Under the pieces are notes generated by a model. It was not told the DNA's origin, ran no database searches, and worked only from the letters and a program-made list of their open reading frames with translations. The translations under genes were made by a program, and so were the position numbers. Below, piece by piece: positions 18,401 to 26,311 of a DNA stretch of 64,000 nt. This DNA comes from UBA9715 sp045614225 (GTDB taxonomy: Bacteria > Actinomycetota > Coriobacteriia > Coriobacteriales > Eggerthellaceae). Location: NCBI GenBank assembly GCA_045614225.1, contig JAZLCO010000022.1, forward strand, positions 1 to 64,000. Reading direction: 5' to 3'. The first letter of the stretch is position 1. Each line of letters opens with the position of its first letter.

Positions 18401-19877
18401 CCAGGTGCAGGAAATCCTCGAGGCGGCGGGCAAGGTCTACACCGTTCTCAAGATCGACGAGGTTTCGAACCTCGGCGCTGCGCGCATCCGCGTGCGTTCG
18501 CTGCTGGCTGCCTTGCGCGACCAGGTGAACGAGGAATTGCCCCAGGTCAAGTTCAACCCGACCGAAGAGGTCAAGGAAGAGTCCTACACGTCCGTCGAGG
18601 AAATCATCTCGACCGAGTTCCCGCGCGTCGAGTTCACGAAGGAAATGAAGGATTCGGGCTACACCATCTTGGCACCCCAGATGGCCCCGTACCACTTCGA
18701 ACTGCTCGTGCCTATCTTCCACGCCTATGGCTACAACCTCGAGCTGTTGCCGTCGGTCGACCACGGCGCGGTCGATGCAGGCCTCAAGTACGTCAACAAC
18801 GACATCTGCTATCCGTCCATCCTGGTTACCGGCCAGATCATGGAGGCAGTCACGAGCGGTCGCTACGACACCAACCGTTTGGCCGTGCTCATCACCCAGA
18901 CGGGTGGCGGTTGCCGTGCGACGAACTACATCGCACTCATCCGCAAAGCACTCAAGGCAGCTGGTTTGGGCCATGTGCCGGTCATCTCGCTTGCGTTGCA
19001 GGGCCACATCGACGAGCACAATTCGGGTTGGGACCTCACGGTGCCCATGCTCAAGCAGGCCGTATATGCGCTTTCCTATGGTGACCTGCTCATGATGGCG
19101 CTCTATCGCACGCGTCCGTACGAGACGGTCGAGGGCGACGCCCAGCAGCGTTTCGATAAGTGGATGGACATTTGCCGTGCGCAGGTGAAGAAGGGGACGA
19201 ACCGTCGCGAGTTCGGCAAGACGTGCCGTGCCATCATCGAGGAATTCGACACTATGCCCTTGAAGGGTGAAGGCACCAAACCTCGCGTCGGCGTTGTGGG
19301 CGAGATTCTGGTTAAGTTCCACCCGACGGCGAACAACCAGGTGGTCGACGTGATCGAGCGCGAAGGCTGCGAAGCGGTTGTGCCGGGTCTGGTCGAGTTC
19401 TTCCTGTTCGGCATCGTTGGGCGCATCTTCCAGAAAGATCCGCTCGGCCGTTCGGCCAAGGGCGCCATGGGTGCGCGCGCCGCATTGCAGCTGCTTGCCA
19501 CCATGCGCAAGCCCATGACCGATGCGCTGAAGAAGTCGAAGCGTTTCGAGGAGCCGACCGACATCTTCACGCTGGGCGAATACGCCGAGCAGGTGCTCTC
19601 GACGTGCAACTCGATGGGCGAGGGCTGGCTGCTCACGGCTGAGATGATCGAGCTCATCCGCACGGGTACGCCCAACGTGGTCTGCGCGCAGCCGTTTGCG
19701 TGCCTGCCGAACCACGTCGTGGGCAAGGCCGTCATCAAGGAGCTGCGTCGCCAGTACCCGGCAAGCAACATCGTTGCAGTCGACTACGACCCCGGCGCCA
19801 GCGAGGTCAACCAGCTCAACCGCATCAAGCTGATGATTTCGGTGGCAAAGGCCAACCTCGAAGCGGGTTTGGCTTAA
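15456..19877 (+). CDS. 2-hydroxyacyl-CoA dehydratase activase-type ATPase, long fused form
   Basis: A 1473-residue soluble protein. It has two tandem BadF/BadG/BcrA/BcrD ATPase modules: phosphate-1 motif G-I-D-V-G-S-T-T near 27-34 with cluster cysteine C144 in the first, and G-I-D-A-G-S-T-T from residue 345 with C468 and C472 in the second. A Cys-rich patch (CKRCSNHC, then C-E-K-G) and a long DUF2229/COG3580-COG3581-type region follow. Known activases use a 4Fe-4S cluster and ATP to fire electrons into 2-hydroxyacyl-CoA dehydratases or benzoyl-CoA reductases. This long fused form is common in Clostridia and Coriobacteriia, but its target is unknown. No dehydratase subunits are adjacent. GAAGG lies 9 bp before the ATG at 15456; an ATG at 15450 is too close to it. 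Confidence 0.88.
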   Translation: MKYKGKEYIEIPSAVALSQVGDALRIGIDVGSTTVKLAILDAEDQVVWSIYERHHSDVRATIAQVLEAAAVKYGNERAALAITGSGGLLLAKWLDVEFVQEVIASKTAVETFIPKTDVAIELGGEDAKIIYFGQSIEQRMNGTCAGGTGAFIDQMAALLDTDAGGLNKLAESHTTIYPIASRCGVFAKTDVQPLLNEGARKEDIAASIFQSVVTQTISGLACGRPIRGHIAFLGGPLQYLPELRKRFYETLNLDDEHIIVPENAHLFVASGCAVAGGKSDTMKIERLNDVIERLHNLGDVQGSEVTRLDPLFASPQDYEEFKRRHDSEKVETADLATYEGSAYLGIDAGSTTFKAVLISEDGKILWSHYVSNKGDVLGCARTALEKLYAEIGEKPITIEHSTVTGYGEGLLLEALRVDSGEIETVAHLRGAREMLPNVEFILDIGGQDMKCLRVKDGVIDHIMLNEACSSGCGSFIESFASGLGLDVSEFAQTAIEAEHPVDLGSRCTVFMNSRVKQAQKEGATVGDIAAGLALSVIKNALFKVIKIRDPHDVGEHVIVQGGTFLNDAVLRSFEQLAGVDAVRPNIAGNMGAYGAALLARDRAAEGVPTTLLTLEQLGALNPTHRTARCKRCSNHCLLTINDFGKDENGKHRRFITGNRCEKGAGSVDEKSDVPNLFDYKAHRLFDYEPLAAEDAIRGTVGIPRALNMYENYPFWFTFFTKLGFRVILSDASTKKTYEAGIESMPSESVCYPAKLSHGHVMNLLEKNPDFIWMPCAKWERQEDEGAGNHYNCPIVASYSEALRLNIDELREPDAPAFLNPWLPYDKKDHLKKRLLFGLTETYRSVIERHAKLPTRAEIDAAVDEAWAEDEKFKRDMRAKGEETLRWMEETGTHGIVLAGRPYHNDPEINHAIPELLTSFGLAVLTEDSIAHLGTLERPIRVVDQWMYHTRLYAAAKVATQRKDLDLIQLNSFGCGLDALTTDQVQEILEAAGKVYTVLKIDEVSNLGAARIRVRSLLAALRDQVNEELPQVKFNPTEEVKEESYTSVEEIISTEFPRVEFTKEMKDSGYTILAPQMAPYHFELLVPIFHAYGYNLELLPSVDHGAVDAGLKYVNNDICYPSILVTGQIMEAVTSGRYDTNRLAVLITQTGGGCRATNYIALIRKALKAAGLGHVPVISLALQGHIDEHNSGWDLTVPMLKQAVYALSYGDLLMMALYRTRPYETVEGDAQQRFDKWMDICRAQVKKGTNRREFGKTCRAIIEEFDTMPLKGEGTKPRVGVVGEILVKFHPTANNQVVDVIEREGCEAVVPGLVEFFLFGIVGRIFQKDPLGRSAKGAMGARAALQLLATMRKPMTDALKKSKRFEEPTDIFTLGEYAEQVLSTCNSMGEGWLLTAEMIELIRTGTPNVVCAQPFACLPNHVVGKAVIKELRRQYPASNIVAVDYDPGASEVNQLNRIKLMISVAKANLEAGLA

Positions 19878-19888
19878 CGTTTAGTGTG

Positions 19889-19965
19889 AGTCGGTGCCCC
19901 TGTTTCCCGCTGCAACAGAGACCGGGTCTGTGTTGCAAGAGAAACCAGGGCACCGACTTGTTTTT
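19889..19965 (+). terminator. Long hairpin terminator after the activase gene
   Basis: An outer stem (19889-19906 with 19941-19958, two mismatches) encloses an inner stem (19911-19923 with 19924-19937), and TTGTTTTT follows. It lies 11 bp after the stop. It lacks the conserved core of the three-copy element. Confidence 0.85.
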
Positions 19966-19980
19966 ATGCAGGAGGAATGA

Positions 19981-20856
19981 ATGCCAGGCAAGCTGGTCAT
20001 ATGCCCGACGCCTTTGGGCAACCTCGGTGATATGACGGTTCGCGCGCTCGAGGCGCTGCGTGCGGCTGACGTCGTGTGCGCTGAAGACACGCGCGTGACG
20101 GGCAAGCTGCTGGCTGCGCTCGGAATCGAGGGAAAACGGCTCGAGCGGCTCGATGAGAATCTGGTGGGGGAGCGCGCTGACGTAATCGCGGCGCGCGTTC
20201 TCGCCGGTGAGACCATCGTCTACTGCTCAGATGCCGGCATGCCGGGCATTTCCGATCCAGGGCTTCGGCTCGTGAGTGTAGCTCGTGAGGCTGGAGCTCC
20301 GGTTGAAGTGCTACCTGGGCCGACGGCCGTGGCAACTGCTTATGTGGCAAGCGGCACGACGAGCACCAACTTCTATTTCGGAGGTTTCTTCCCGCGTAAA
20401 GATGCCGCTCGAAAGCAACTGCTCGACTCGCTTAAAGATCTCGATGCGGCACTCGTGTTCTACGAAAGTCCAAACAGGCTCGTTTCAGCGCTTGCTTCCA
20501 TTGCAGAATCGCTGCCCTATCGCGAAATCGCTGTGTGCCGCGAGCTCACCAAGCTGCATGAGGAAATCGTGCGCGGTTCGATTGGCGAGGTGAAAGAGCA
20601 GTTCGAGTCCCGCGAATCAATAAAAGGCGAGATTGTTCTCGTCATCGATGCGCCGAATGACTTGGAGATGCGTGCTGCGAATGCGTCTGCAGCTGCAGGT
20701 GCTGAAGAGCGCGCTGTCGAACTCCTTGCGCAAGGTGAGCGTCCGAAGCTCGTCGCCAAGGCCATCGCTGAAGAGTTCGGCATTTCCCGCAATGAAGCAT
20801 ACGAGATGGTGCTTACCAAAAAGCGGCAGTCCCAAGTTGGTTATCAGGCGGAGTGA
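19981..20856 (+). CDS. rsmI: 16S rRNA (cytidine1402-2'-O)-methyltransferase RsmI
   Basis: This SAM-dependent enzyme methylates the ribose of C1402 in the decoding centre. The 291 residues match the tetrapyrrole-methylase-like family: N-terminal 'CPTPLGNLGDMTVRALE', 'AEDTRVTGKLL', the signature 'YCSDAGMPGISDPG' and 'LPGPTAVATAYVASG'. The C-terminus carries the usual helical extension. GGAGGAATGA gives a good ribosome site ahead of the ATG. The next gene begins 3 bp after the stop, so the pair is an operon. Confidence 0.95.
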   Translation: MPGKLVICPTPLGNLGDMTVRALEALRAADVVCAEDTRVTGKLLAALGIEGKRLERLDENLVGERADVIAARVLAGETIVYCSDAGMPGISDPGLRLVSVAREAGAPVEVLPGPTAVATAYVASGTTSTNFYFGGFFPRKDAARKQLLDSLKDLDAALVFYESPNRLVSALASIAESLPYREIAVCRELTKLHEEIVRGSIGEVKEQFESRESIKGEIVLVIDAPNDLEMRAANASAAAGAEERAVELLAQGERPKLVAKAIAEEFGISRNEAYEMVLTKKRQSQVGYQAE

Positions 20857-20859
20857 CGT

Positions 20860-21432
20860 ATGCCCTGGTTCGAGGGAATGCCGAGCAAGCGGTTGATATT
20901 CGTTGATGACCTTGAAGTGTGGATCATCGAGAAGAAGCGTATCAAGAATGTTAATCTCCGCGTGCAACCCGATGGGCGCATCGAGGTATCGGTGCCCTAC
21001 GCAACGCCTGACGAGCATGTTGAGGATATCGTTCGGGAAAAGCACGACTGGCTGCTCAAGGCCCAGAAGAGAACCGAGAACACCCCCATGGCCCGCGCCA
21101 TGAGCGCGACGCCGTCCGAGGTGCGTGAGTGGCGCAATGTTGTCGAGGCGTTTGTGCCCGCGCTCGTCGAGCAGTGGGAGCCGATTCTCGGCGTGAAAGC
21201 GGGTCAGCTTGCCTACCGCAAGATGAAATCACGATGGGGGAGCTGCCAACCGTCAACAGGCCGCATCTGCATCAACGTGGTGCTCGCCCTCTATCCACCC
21301 GAATGTCTCGAGTACGTGGTGGTTCACGAGCTCGTGCATCTTCTCGTCCCAGGTCATGGACCCGAGTTCCATGCAATCATGGACCGCGTCATGCCCGATT
21401 GGAAAAAACGCCGCGCGAAGCTGCGGTCATAG
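20860..21432 (+). CDS. YgjP-like M48-type metallopeptidase domain protein
   Basis: A 190-residue single-domain protein of the YgjP/DUF45 group, predicted zinc metalloprotease. The zinc motif is HELVH (H156, E157, H160), followed by GHGPEFH with the third ligand. The conserved 'KSRWGSC' lies just upstream of it. The ATG lies 3 bp after the rsmI stop, and GGAGTG overlaps that stop, so translation is probably coupled. Substrate unknown. Copy 2 of the structured 3' element begins 5 bp after the stop. Confidence 0.9.
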   Translation: MPWFEGMPSKRLIFVDDLEVWIIEKKRIKNVNLRVQPDGRIEVSVPYATPDEHVEDIVREKHDWLLKAQKRTENTPMARAMSATPSEVREWRNVVEAFVPALVEQWEPILGVKAGQLAYRKMKSRWGSCQPSTGRICINVVLALYPPECLEYVVVHELVHLLVPGHGPEFHAIMDRVMPDWKKRRAKLRS

Positions 21433-21436
21433 TCCT

Positions 21437-21542
21437 GTTGCTGTGCGAACCGAAGAGACTCGCCTACAGCAACTCGGCTCACCTATGTATTAGGTAGATT
21501 GTGCCTCGCAAGCGGCTTCGTCTCTTCGGTTCGCACAGCAAC
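21437..21542 (+). repeat. Structured 3' element, copy 2
   Basis: Arms 21437-21458 and 21521-21542 are a perfect 22-bp inverted repeat. They enclose the same core as copy 1: CGCCTACAGCA, an apical stem ACCTA-TGTAT-TAGGT, then GATTGTG...CAAGCGGC. It is oriented with the YgjP-like gene that ends 5 bp earlier. No T run follows the right arm. Confidence 0.88.
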
Positions 21543-21590
21543 AATGCCGCACAAGCGGGGCGAGCACGCAAGCTGCTCATTTGCGTAATT

Positions 21591-21692
21591 CGCCTTAAAG
21601 ACGGGTAAAGCGAAGCCGCTTGTGAAGCACCATCTAGCTGTTATATAGATTAGCTGAACTGCTGTAGGCGAGCTTTACCTGGCTTTAAGGCG
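21591..21692 (-). repeat. Structured 3' element, copy 3 (opposite orientation)
   Basis: Arms 21591-21611 and 21672-21692 pair with three mismatches at the centre. The core read on the minus strand again runs CGCCTACAGCAG ... CACAAGCGGC. It is oriented with the minus-strand gene ending at 21703, 11 bp away, so copies 2 and 3 face each other in the 270-bp gap between convergent genes. That gap holds no gene. Confidence 0.88.
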
Positions 21693-21702
21693 ATGCCGGA
21701 CG

Positions 21703-22764
21703 CTAGATTAAATTCATTTGAGCAGACGTGACGTCGTACCAATGCTGTGCGTTGGGTGGACAGTACTTTTGCGCAGCTTCTATCGAGATCGTGTAGCCGT
21801 ATCCTCGAGCGAGACCGCGAACGTGGTCGTTGATGGCTTCCTCCCACGAATCCCATTCGCAACCTCCCCAGCCCCATGCGTTGTGGGGCATGTAGCATGC
21901 TGCACCCTTCGAGCTCTCGGTGTAGGAAATCGCAGGTGACCAGCGGGGGTCGACGCCGTAGTTCCAAGCGGCCTCAGCGAACGTGCGCCCTTGTCCTGCC
22001 AATGGCGATCCTGCCAGATAAGCGTCGATGCGCCATGTCCACTCAGCGATGAATGATTCCTGGTCAGAGGTCCAGTCTGCTCCGTCGCTGACGACCGTCT
22101 CTGCCGCAACCGTCTCTGCAGGCGCTTCGCTTTCAGGTTCTTCTGATTGCGCAGGGGCCTGAGCTGCGGCGGCAGCAGCGGCTGCTTCCGCTTGGCGCTG
22201 CGCTTCTTCCTCAGCACGTCTTTGTGCCTCGAGGCGAGCGGTCTGCGCGGCGGTCAACGCTCTGTCTGCGGCATTGACGCTTTCCTCTGCTGCGGCTCGG
22301 TCCGCTTCCAACTGTTCTGTTGTGGCAGCTAGCTCGCTTTGCATTTCGACAAGACGCGATAACTCGGTTTCGTGGGCAAGGGTCACGCGGTTGATCGCAT
22401 CGACGCGGAAGAACAAGTCCTCAACACTCGCCGAGCCGAGCAGCAGGTCAAGCAATCCTGCTGAATCAATTTGCGATTTGTAAAGCGCGACGGCTGCCTC
22501 GTTGCTTTTGCGCTGCTGCTCGGGAATCAGCTTCTGAAGCTCGGCAATGCGTGCCTCGTTCTCTGCGAGCGCGTCTTCAATTTGCGTCATGTTTTCGATG
22601 GCCGATTGATATGCCTCCGCCGAGCGTTCAACCTCAAGCTGCAATGCGTCCGGCTGGGGATCGGTGTCGATGTCTTCGGCAAACGCAACGAGAGGCAACG
22701 CGCTGAGCGCGAGCGTTGCTGCAAGTATGCCAATTGCGTATTTAGAGCGTGACGGCTGTGCCAT
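21703..22764 (-). CDS. Secreted coiled-coil protein with lysozyme-like C-terminal domain (paralogue 1)
   Basis: A 353-residue exported protein. A signal peptide (about 1-29, ending A-F-A) is followed by a long Glu/Ala/Gln-rich coiled coil (35-205) like the PcsB/CwlO N-terminal regulatory region. An Ala/Pro/Glu linker (205-235) leads to a C-terminal domain of about 115 residues with 'WRIDAYLAGSPLAG', 'DPRWSPAISYTES', N-A-W-G-W-G and 'DHVRGLARGYGYTI'. The Glu in the TES-like position and N-A-W-G-W suggest a lytic transglycosylase/glucosaminidase-like fold. Its neighbour upstream on the same strand is a clear paralogue. No ribosome site is visible before the ATG. Role in wall turnover is inferred. 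Confidence 0.8.
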   Translation of the reverse strand: MAQPSRSKYAIGILAATLALSALPLVAFAEDIDTDPQPDALQLEVERSAEAYQSAIENMTQIEDALAENEARIAELQKLIPEQQRKSNEAAVALYKSQIDSAGLLDLLLGSASVEDLFFRVDAINRVTLAHETELSRLVEMQSELAATTEQLEADRAAAEESVNAADRALTAAQTARLEAQRRAEEEAQRQAEAAAAAAAAQAPAQSEEPESEAPAETVAAETVVSDGADWTSDQESFIAEWTWRIDAYLAGSPLAGQGRTFAEAAWNYGVDPRWSPAISYTESSKGAACYMPHNAWGWGGCEWDSWEEAINDHVRGLARGYGYTISIEAAQKYCPPNAQHWYDVTSAQMNLI

Positions 22765-22837
22765 GTTTCTGTTGCTTTCGAGCCGTTTCTGTCTACTGGC
22801 TATATTTTAACGAAAAGGGTCGGGTTTCTTCGTTTAT

Positions 22838-23839
22838 CTATATCTTCGCCATTTCGGCAACGGTCACTTCGTACCAGCGCTCGTGGTTTGGAGGGCAGTA
22901 GACCTTTGCTGCTTCCGGTGTGATCGTGTATCCGTATCCGCGGGCAAGCCCCTCCACGTGCGCGTTTATGGCTTCGTCCCACGATGACCATTCTGCTGCC
23001 AGGTTTTTCGGATCGGAGTCAGCTGCTCCCCAACCCCATGCGTTGAACGGCCTGATGCATTTAGAGCCTTTCCCGCTTTCGATGTTCGAGATTGCTGGCG
23101 ACCATCGTGGGTCGATGCAGTTGAGCCATGCAGCACGTGCGAATGACTCGCCCGTGCCAGCCATCGGGGTCCCTTCCAAATACGCATCGATGCGCGGCGC
23201 CCATTCGACAATGAACTCATCTTTGCTCATATACCAATTGGCTCCGTCGGTCGCGTTTGCGTTCTTTTGTTTCGTGGCACGTTGGTCTTGGAGTGCGAGC
23301 AGCGCTTCGTGTGCGAGCGCCTCTTGTGCCACAGCTTCTTGTCGGGCTAGCTCGAGTTCGGCATGCGCAGCCTCGAGCTGCGAGAGCAGGTCCTTCATCT
23401 CGTTGAGTTGGGCTGCGTTCACTTTGCTTGCGCGCTCGATATAGTCTGCGTATTTGATCAAATCATCCAACGACTCGGCGTTCAGCATCGCGTCGAAAAG
23501 ATTCAGCTTCTCTTGCTCCATCACGTACATGTCACGTACTGCCGCGTCTGTTCGTTCCTGCTGCGTTTCCACCTTCGCCTCAAGTGCGCTGATTTTCGCT
23601 TCGCTTTCAGCCGCACGTGCCGATGCTTCGGCTGCTCGGTCTGTCGCCGTTTCGTAAGCATCGGTAAGCGCTTCTATGCTGTATTGCCCTGCGCTGGAAA
23701 GGGGTGAAGCGGTATACGTTTCCGCATATGCTGGCGTAGTCACGACGAGGGTGCTGAACAGCGTGATGACAAGCCCCACTGCAACAGGCGAAGGGATGAT
23801 GTTTGAAACAAACTTAAGGTGAATCGAAGTATTCATCAT
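22838..23839 (-). CDS. Secreted coiled-coil protein with lysozyme-like C-terminal domain (paralogue 2)
   Basis: A 333-residue paralogue of the next gene on the same strand, with the same order: signal peptide (about 1-40, ending P-A-Y-A), coiled coil (55-200) and a C-terminal domain (215-333). The C-terminal domain has 'WAPRIDAYLEGTPMAG', 'DPRWSPAISNIES', N-A-W-G-W-G and 'HVEGLARGYGYTI'. The conserved Glu in the (T/I)ES position is kept. The gap to paralogue 1 is 73 bp with no terminator. The start is at 23839, or at 23836 where a second ATG follows at once; a TATAAT box 5 bp upstream implies a leaderless transcript. Confidence 0.8.
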   Translation of the reverse strand: MMNTSIHLKFVSNIIPSPVAVGLVITLFSTLVVTTPAYAETYTASPLSSAGQYSIEALTDAYETATDRAAEASARAAESEAKISALEAKVETQQERTDAAVRDMYVMEQEKLNLFDAMLNAESLDDLIKYADYIERASKVNAAQLNEMKDLLSQLEAAHAELELARQEAVAQEALAHEALLALQDQRATKQKNANATDGANWYMSKDEFIVEWAPRIDAYLEGTPMAGTGESFARAAWLNCIDPRWSPAISNIESGKGSKCIRPFNAWGWGAADSDPKNLAAEWSSWDEAINAHVEGLARGYGYTITPEAAKVYCPPNHERWYEVTVAEMAKI

Positions 23840-23844
23840 CGAGA

Positions 23845-23850
23845 ATTATA
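23845..23850 (-). promoter_or_regulatory. -10 box placed for a leaderless paralogue-2 transcript
   Basis: On the minus strand TATAAT is followed by 5 bases and then ATGATG. TTGCAA lies 19 bp upstream as a -35. The rest of the 294-bp gap to the next plus-strand gene shows nothing I can name. Confidence 0.6.
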
Positions 23851-24133
23851 AGGCCAATTTTGACTTAACTTGCAAAAAGGTGCTTTCGACTGCGAATTCG
23901 AGCTAGCTCATGCCAAGTTTCCAGCTTCAGGGTACGAGACGTTTTGCACGATATCGAGGCCGGAGGATTGTTCGGCGATTTGCACAGGTAACAGTTCAGC
24001 AACCAAGCTCGCCAACGCCGCCTAAAGACGGTTTTAAAAGCCCGCGAATGCGATAATCAGAGCAGCGCAACACTCGCCAAGTGCAATTGGTTCGAGTTTG
24101 GGTGTTGTGAGAGCATCATATGGAACGAGCCTG

Positions 24134-24490
24134 ATGAAGCCGAAGGCGTTGGACAAAGCCTCTGGATTGTTTGCTGTTGTCGCATTGGTGGCAGCGTTAA
24201 GCGCTCCTGCGCATCTTTTTGCTTATGCAGACGAATCGGCTGATGCTGCTGCAACAACCCAAGCATCAAAGCAGGTTGATAGCAGCGAAGACGCTGCGCT
24301 ATCTGGGCAAAACGATCAAGAAGAATCGGAGAAAGAAGGCAAGTCGAGCATTGCCGAAGCAGTGCGTACGGCTTCCGAAGCTTCTGGGTTGATGAACAAG
24401 GGTGTGGAAGGAATTCCGACAACGTCTGCGATTGCATTGGGCCTCGCCGCCATCGCCCTGCTCGCCGTTGCCTTCAAGCTGAAAGCGTAA
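24134..24490 (+). CDS. Small secreted or cell-surface protein with signal peptide and C-terminal helix
   Basis: A 118-residue protein with a signal peptide (about 1-30, hydrophobic core FAVVALVAALSA, ending Y-A), an acidic Ser/Glu/Gln-rich middle and a C-terminal membrane helix (about 92-113) ending K-L-K-A. It resembles a mini surface protein with an anchor but lacks an LPxTG motif. The ATG at 24134 has GGAACGAG 5 bp upstream; an earlier in-frame start at 24098 would put non-signal residues first. Not recognised. Confidence 0.65.
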   Translation: MKPKALDKASGLFAVVALVAALSAPAHLFAYADESADAAATTQASKQVDSSEDAALSGQNDQEESEKEGKSSIAEAVRTASEASGLMNKGVEGIPTTSAIALGLAAIALLAVAFKLKA

Positions 24491-24626
24491 TCAGCTCAAG
24501 CTGCGTGGCTTCCCAACGCCCATTTCATGATGCTTCACTCATCGTATGTTTCACATGCTAGAATACGTGTTTGCATGTCAACGACCCCGCGCGCTCATCT
24601 GCGCAGTGGGAAAGAGGAGGGCTCAT

Positions 24627-26246
24627 ATGTCCAAAGGAACTTACAGCTTCACCACGCCGATCTATTACGTCAACGCCGCACCGCATCTGGGCACGGCTTA
24701 CACGACCATTGCGGCTGACACCGTAGCGCGCTACCAGCGCATGAACGGCTACGACGTCGCCTTCGTCACCGGCATGGACGAGCATGGCCAGAAGGTCGCC
24801 GACACGGCGGCTTCGCATGGCATGACCCCGCAGGAATGGTGCGACTCGATGGAGCCGGCCTTCCGTGACACATGGGATCTGCTCAACATCACCTACACCG
24901 ACTTCGTTCGTACATCGAGCGATCGCCAGACCCGCACCGTTCAGAAGTTCTGGACGGACCTTTACGACAAGGGTTATCTGTACAAGGGTAGCTATGAGGG
25001 CTGGTACTGCGTGCATGAGGAGACGTTCTACGCCGAGAGCGATCTCGAGAAGAACGAGGACGGCGAATTCGTATGCCCCGACTGCAAGCGCCCCGTTCAG
25101 CTCATGGCTTCGGGCGAGGAGAACTGGTTCTTCAAGCTGTCCGATTTCCAGCAGCCGCTGCTCGACTTCTATGAGGCCCACCCCGACTTCATCCGCCCCG
25201 AATCGCGTCGCAACGAGATTGTGACGTTTGTCGAGGGCGGCTTGAAAGACCTCTCGATTTCGCGTTCGACGTTCGATTGGGGTGTCCCGCTGCCGTTCGA
25301 TGAAGGCCACGTCGCTTACGTGTGGGCAGATGCACTGCTCGCATACTTCACGGGCATCGGCTATGCCGACCCCGATCGTGGCGACGAGTTCGACAACCGC
25401 TGGCCCATGCAGTACCACTTCGTCGGCAAGGACATCACGCGTTTCCACTGCGTGATCTGGCCTGCGATGCTGCTGGCTGCTGGCTACGAGCCCGCGCACA
25501 CGGTGTTCGGCCACGGCTTCCTGCTCACGAAGGGCGAGAAGATGTCGAAGTCGAAGGGCAACGCGCTCTCCCCGCAGGATATGGTGCGTGTGTTCGGCGT
25601 CGACGCTTACCGCTACTACTTCATGAGCGACGTCCAGTTCGGGCATGATGGCTCGATTTCGATGGAGCGCATGGTCCAGGTTTACAACAACGAGCTCGCC
25701 AACACGTGGGGCAACCTGGTCAACCGCGTGTTCAACATGACGAAGAAATACTTCGGCGGCAAGGTGCCCGAGGTGCCGGCCGATGCTCAGGCGCTCGTCG
25801 ATGGCAATCCGCTCAAGGAGATCGTCGACGACCTGTATGGCCAGTTCGATGCCTGCATGTCCGAGGTCGACTTCACTGGCGCGGTTTCTGCCGTTCAAAA
25901 ACTTGCCCAGGCTGCAAACCTCTACGTTGACGAGATGGCTCCTTGGGGCTTGGCGAAGGCCGCCAAGGGCGAGGATGCCGCTGCGGCCGCCGAGGCGCAG
26001 GGCAAGCTCGCTGCTGTCATGTACAACCTGCTCGAGGCAATCCGCGTGATTGCGCTGTACCTCTCGCCGCTCGCTCCGAATACGAGCGCAGAAGTGTGGC
26101 GCCGCCTGCAGCTGGGTGCGCCGGTTGACGTGAGCGACATCGAGTCGATGACCACGTGGGGCCAACTGCCCGCTGGCAACGACGTCGAGGTGGGCGACCC
26201 GCTCTTCCCGCGTCTCGACGTCGAGGAATTGAATTTCGACGAATAG
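24627..26246 (+). CDS. metG: Methionyl-tRNA synthetase
   Basis: It charges tRNA-Met with methionine. The 539-residue form has the class I motifs HLGT (the HIGH equivalent, near residue 16) and KMSKS near 305, a Cys-containing knuckle (CVHEETFY ... CPDCKRPV) between the catalytic halves and the C-terminal anticodon-binding helical domain. There is no appended dimerisation domain. AGGAGG lies 7 bp before the ATG at 24627, so upstream in-frame ATGs were not used. The leader of more than 60 nt between a TAGAAT box at 24560 and the start holds nothing recognisable. A terminator stem follows. Confidence 0.95.
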   Translation: MSKGTYSFTTPIYYVNAAPHLGTAYTTIAADTVARYQRMNGYDVAFVTGMDEHGQKVADTAASHGMTPQEWCDSMEPAFRDTWDLLNITYTDFVRTSSDRQTRTVQKFWTDLYDKGYLYKGSYEGWYCVHEETFYAESDLEKNEDGEFVCPDCKRPVQLMASGEENWFFKLSDFQQPLLDFYEAHPDFIRPESRRNEIVTFVEGGLKDLSISRSTFDWGVPLPFDEGHVAYVWADALLAYFTGIGYADPDRGDEFDNRWPMQYHFVGKDITRFHCVIWPAMLLAAGYEPAHTVFGHGFLLTKGEKMSKSKGNALSPQDMVRVFGVDAYRYYFMSDVQFGHDGSISMERMVQVYNNELANTWGNLVNRVFNMTKKYFGGKVPEVPADAQALVDGNPLKEIVDDLYGQFDACMSEVDFTGAVSAVQKLAQAANLYVDEMAPWGLAKAAKGEDAAAAAEAQGKLAAVMYNLLEAIRVIALYLSPLAPNTSAEVWRRLQLGAPVDVSDIESMTTWGQLPAGNDVEVGDPLFPRLDVEELNFDE

Positions 26247-26254
26247 AAGATTCC

Positions 26255-26280
26255 GCCGTTCTGCCAAACAGCAGAACGGC
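26255..26280 (+). terminator. Stem-loop after metG
   Basis: A perfect 10-bp stem (26255-26264 with 26271-26280) with a 6-base loop, 8 bp after the stop. Only TT follows, so it may slow or process the transcript rather than end it. tatD begins 32 bp later. Confidence 0.6.
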
Positions 26281-26311
26281 TTGACGCTGCACCAACCTGC
26301 GAGAGAAGGTT

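Noticed and set aside
17943..19715. A 590-codon open frame on the minus strand over the dehydratase activase
   Set aside because: Mirror of codon-position GC bias in the real gene; no family resemblance.
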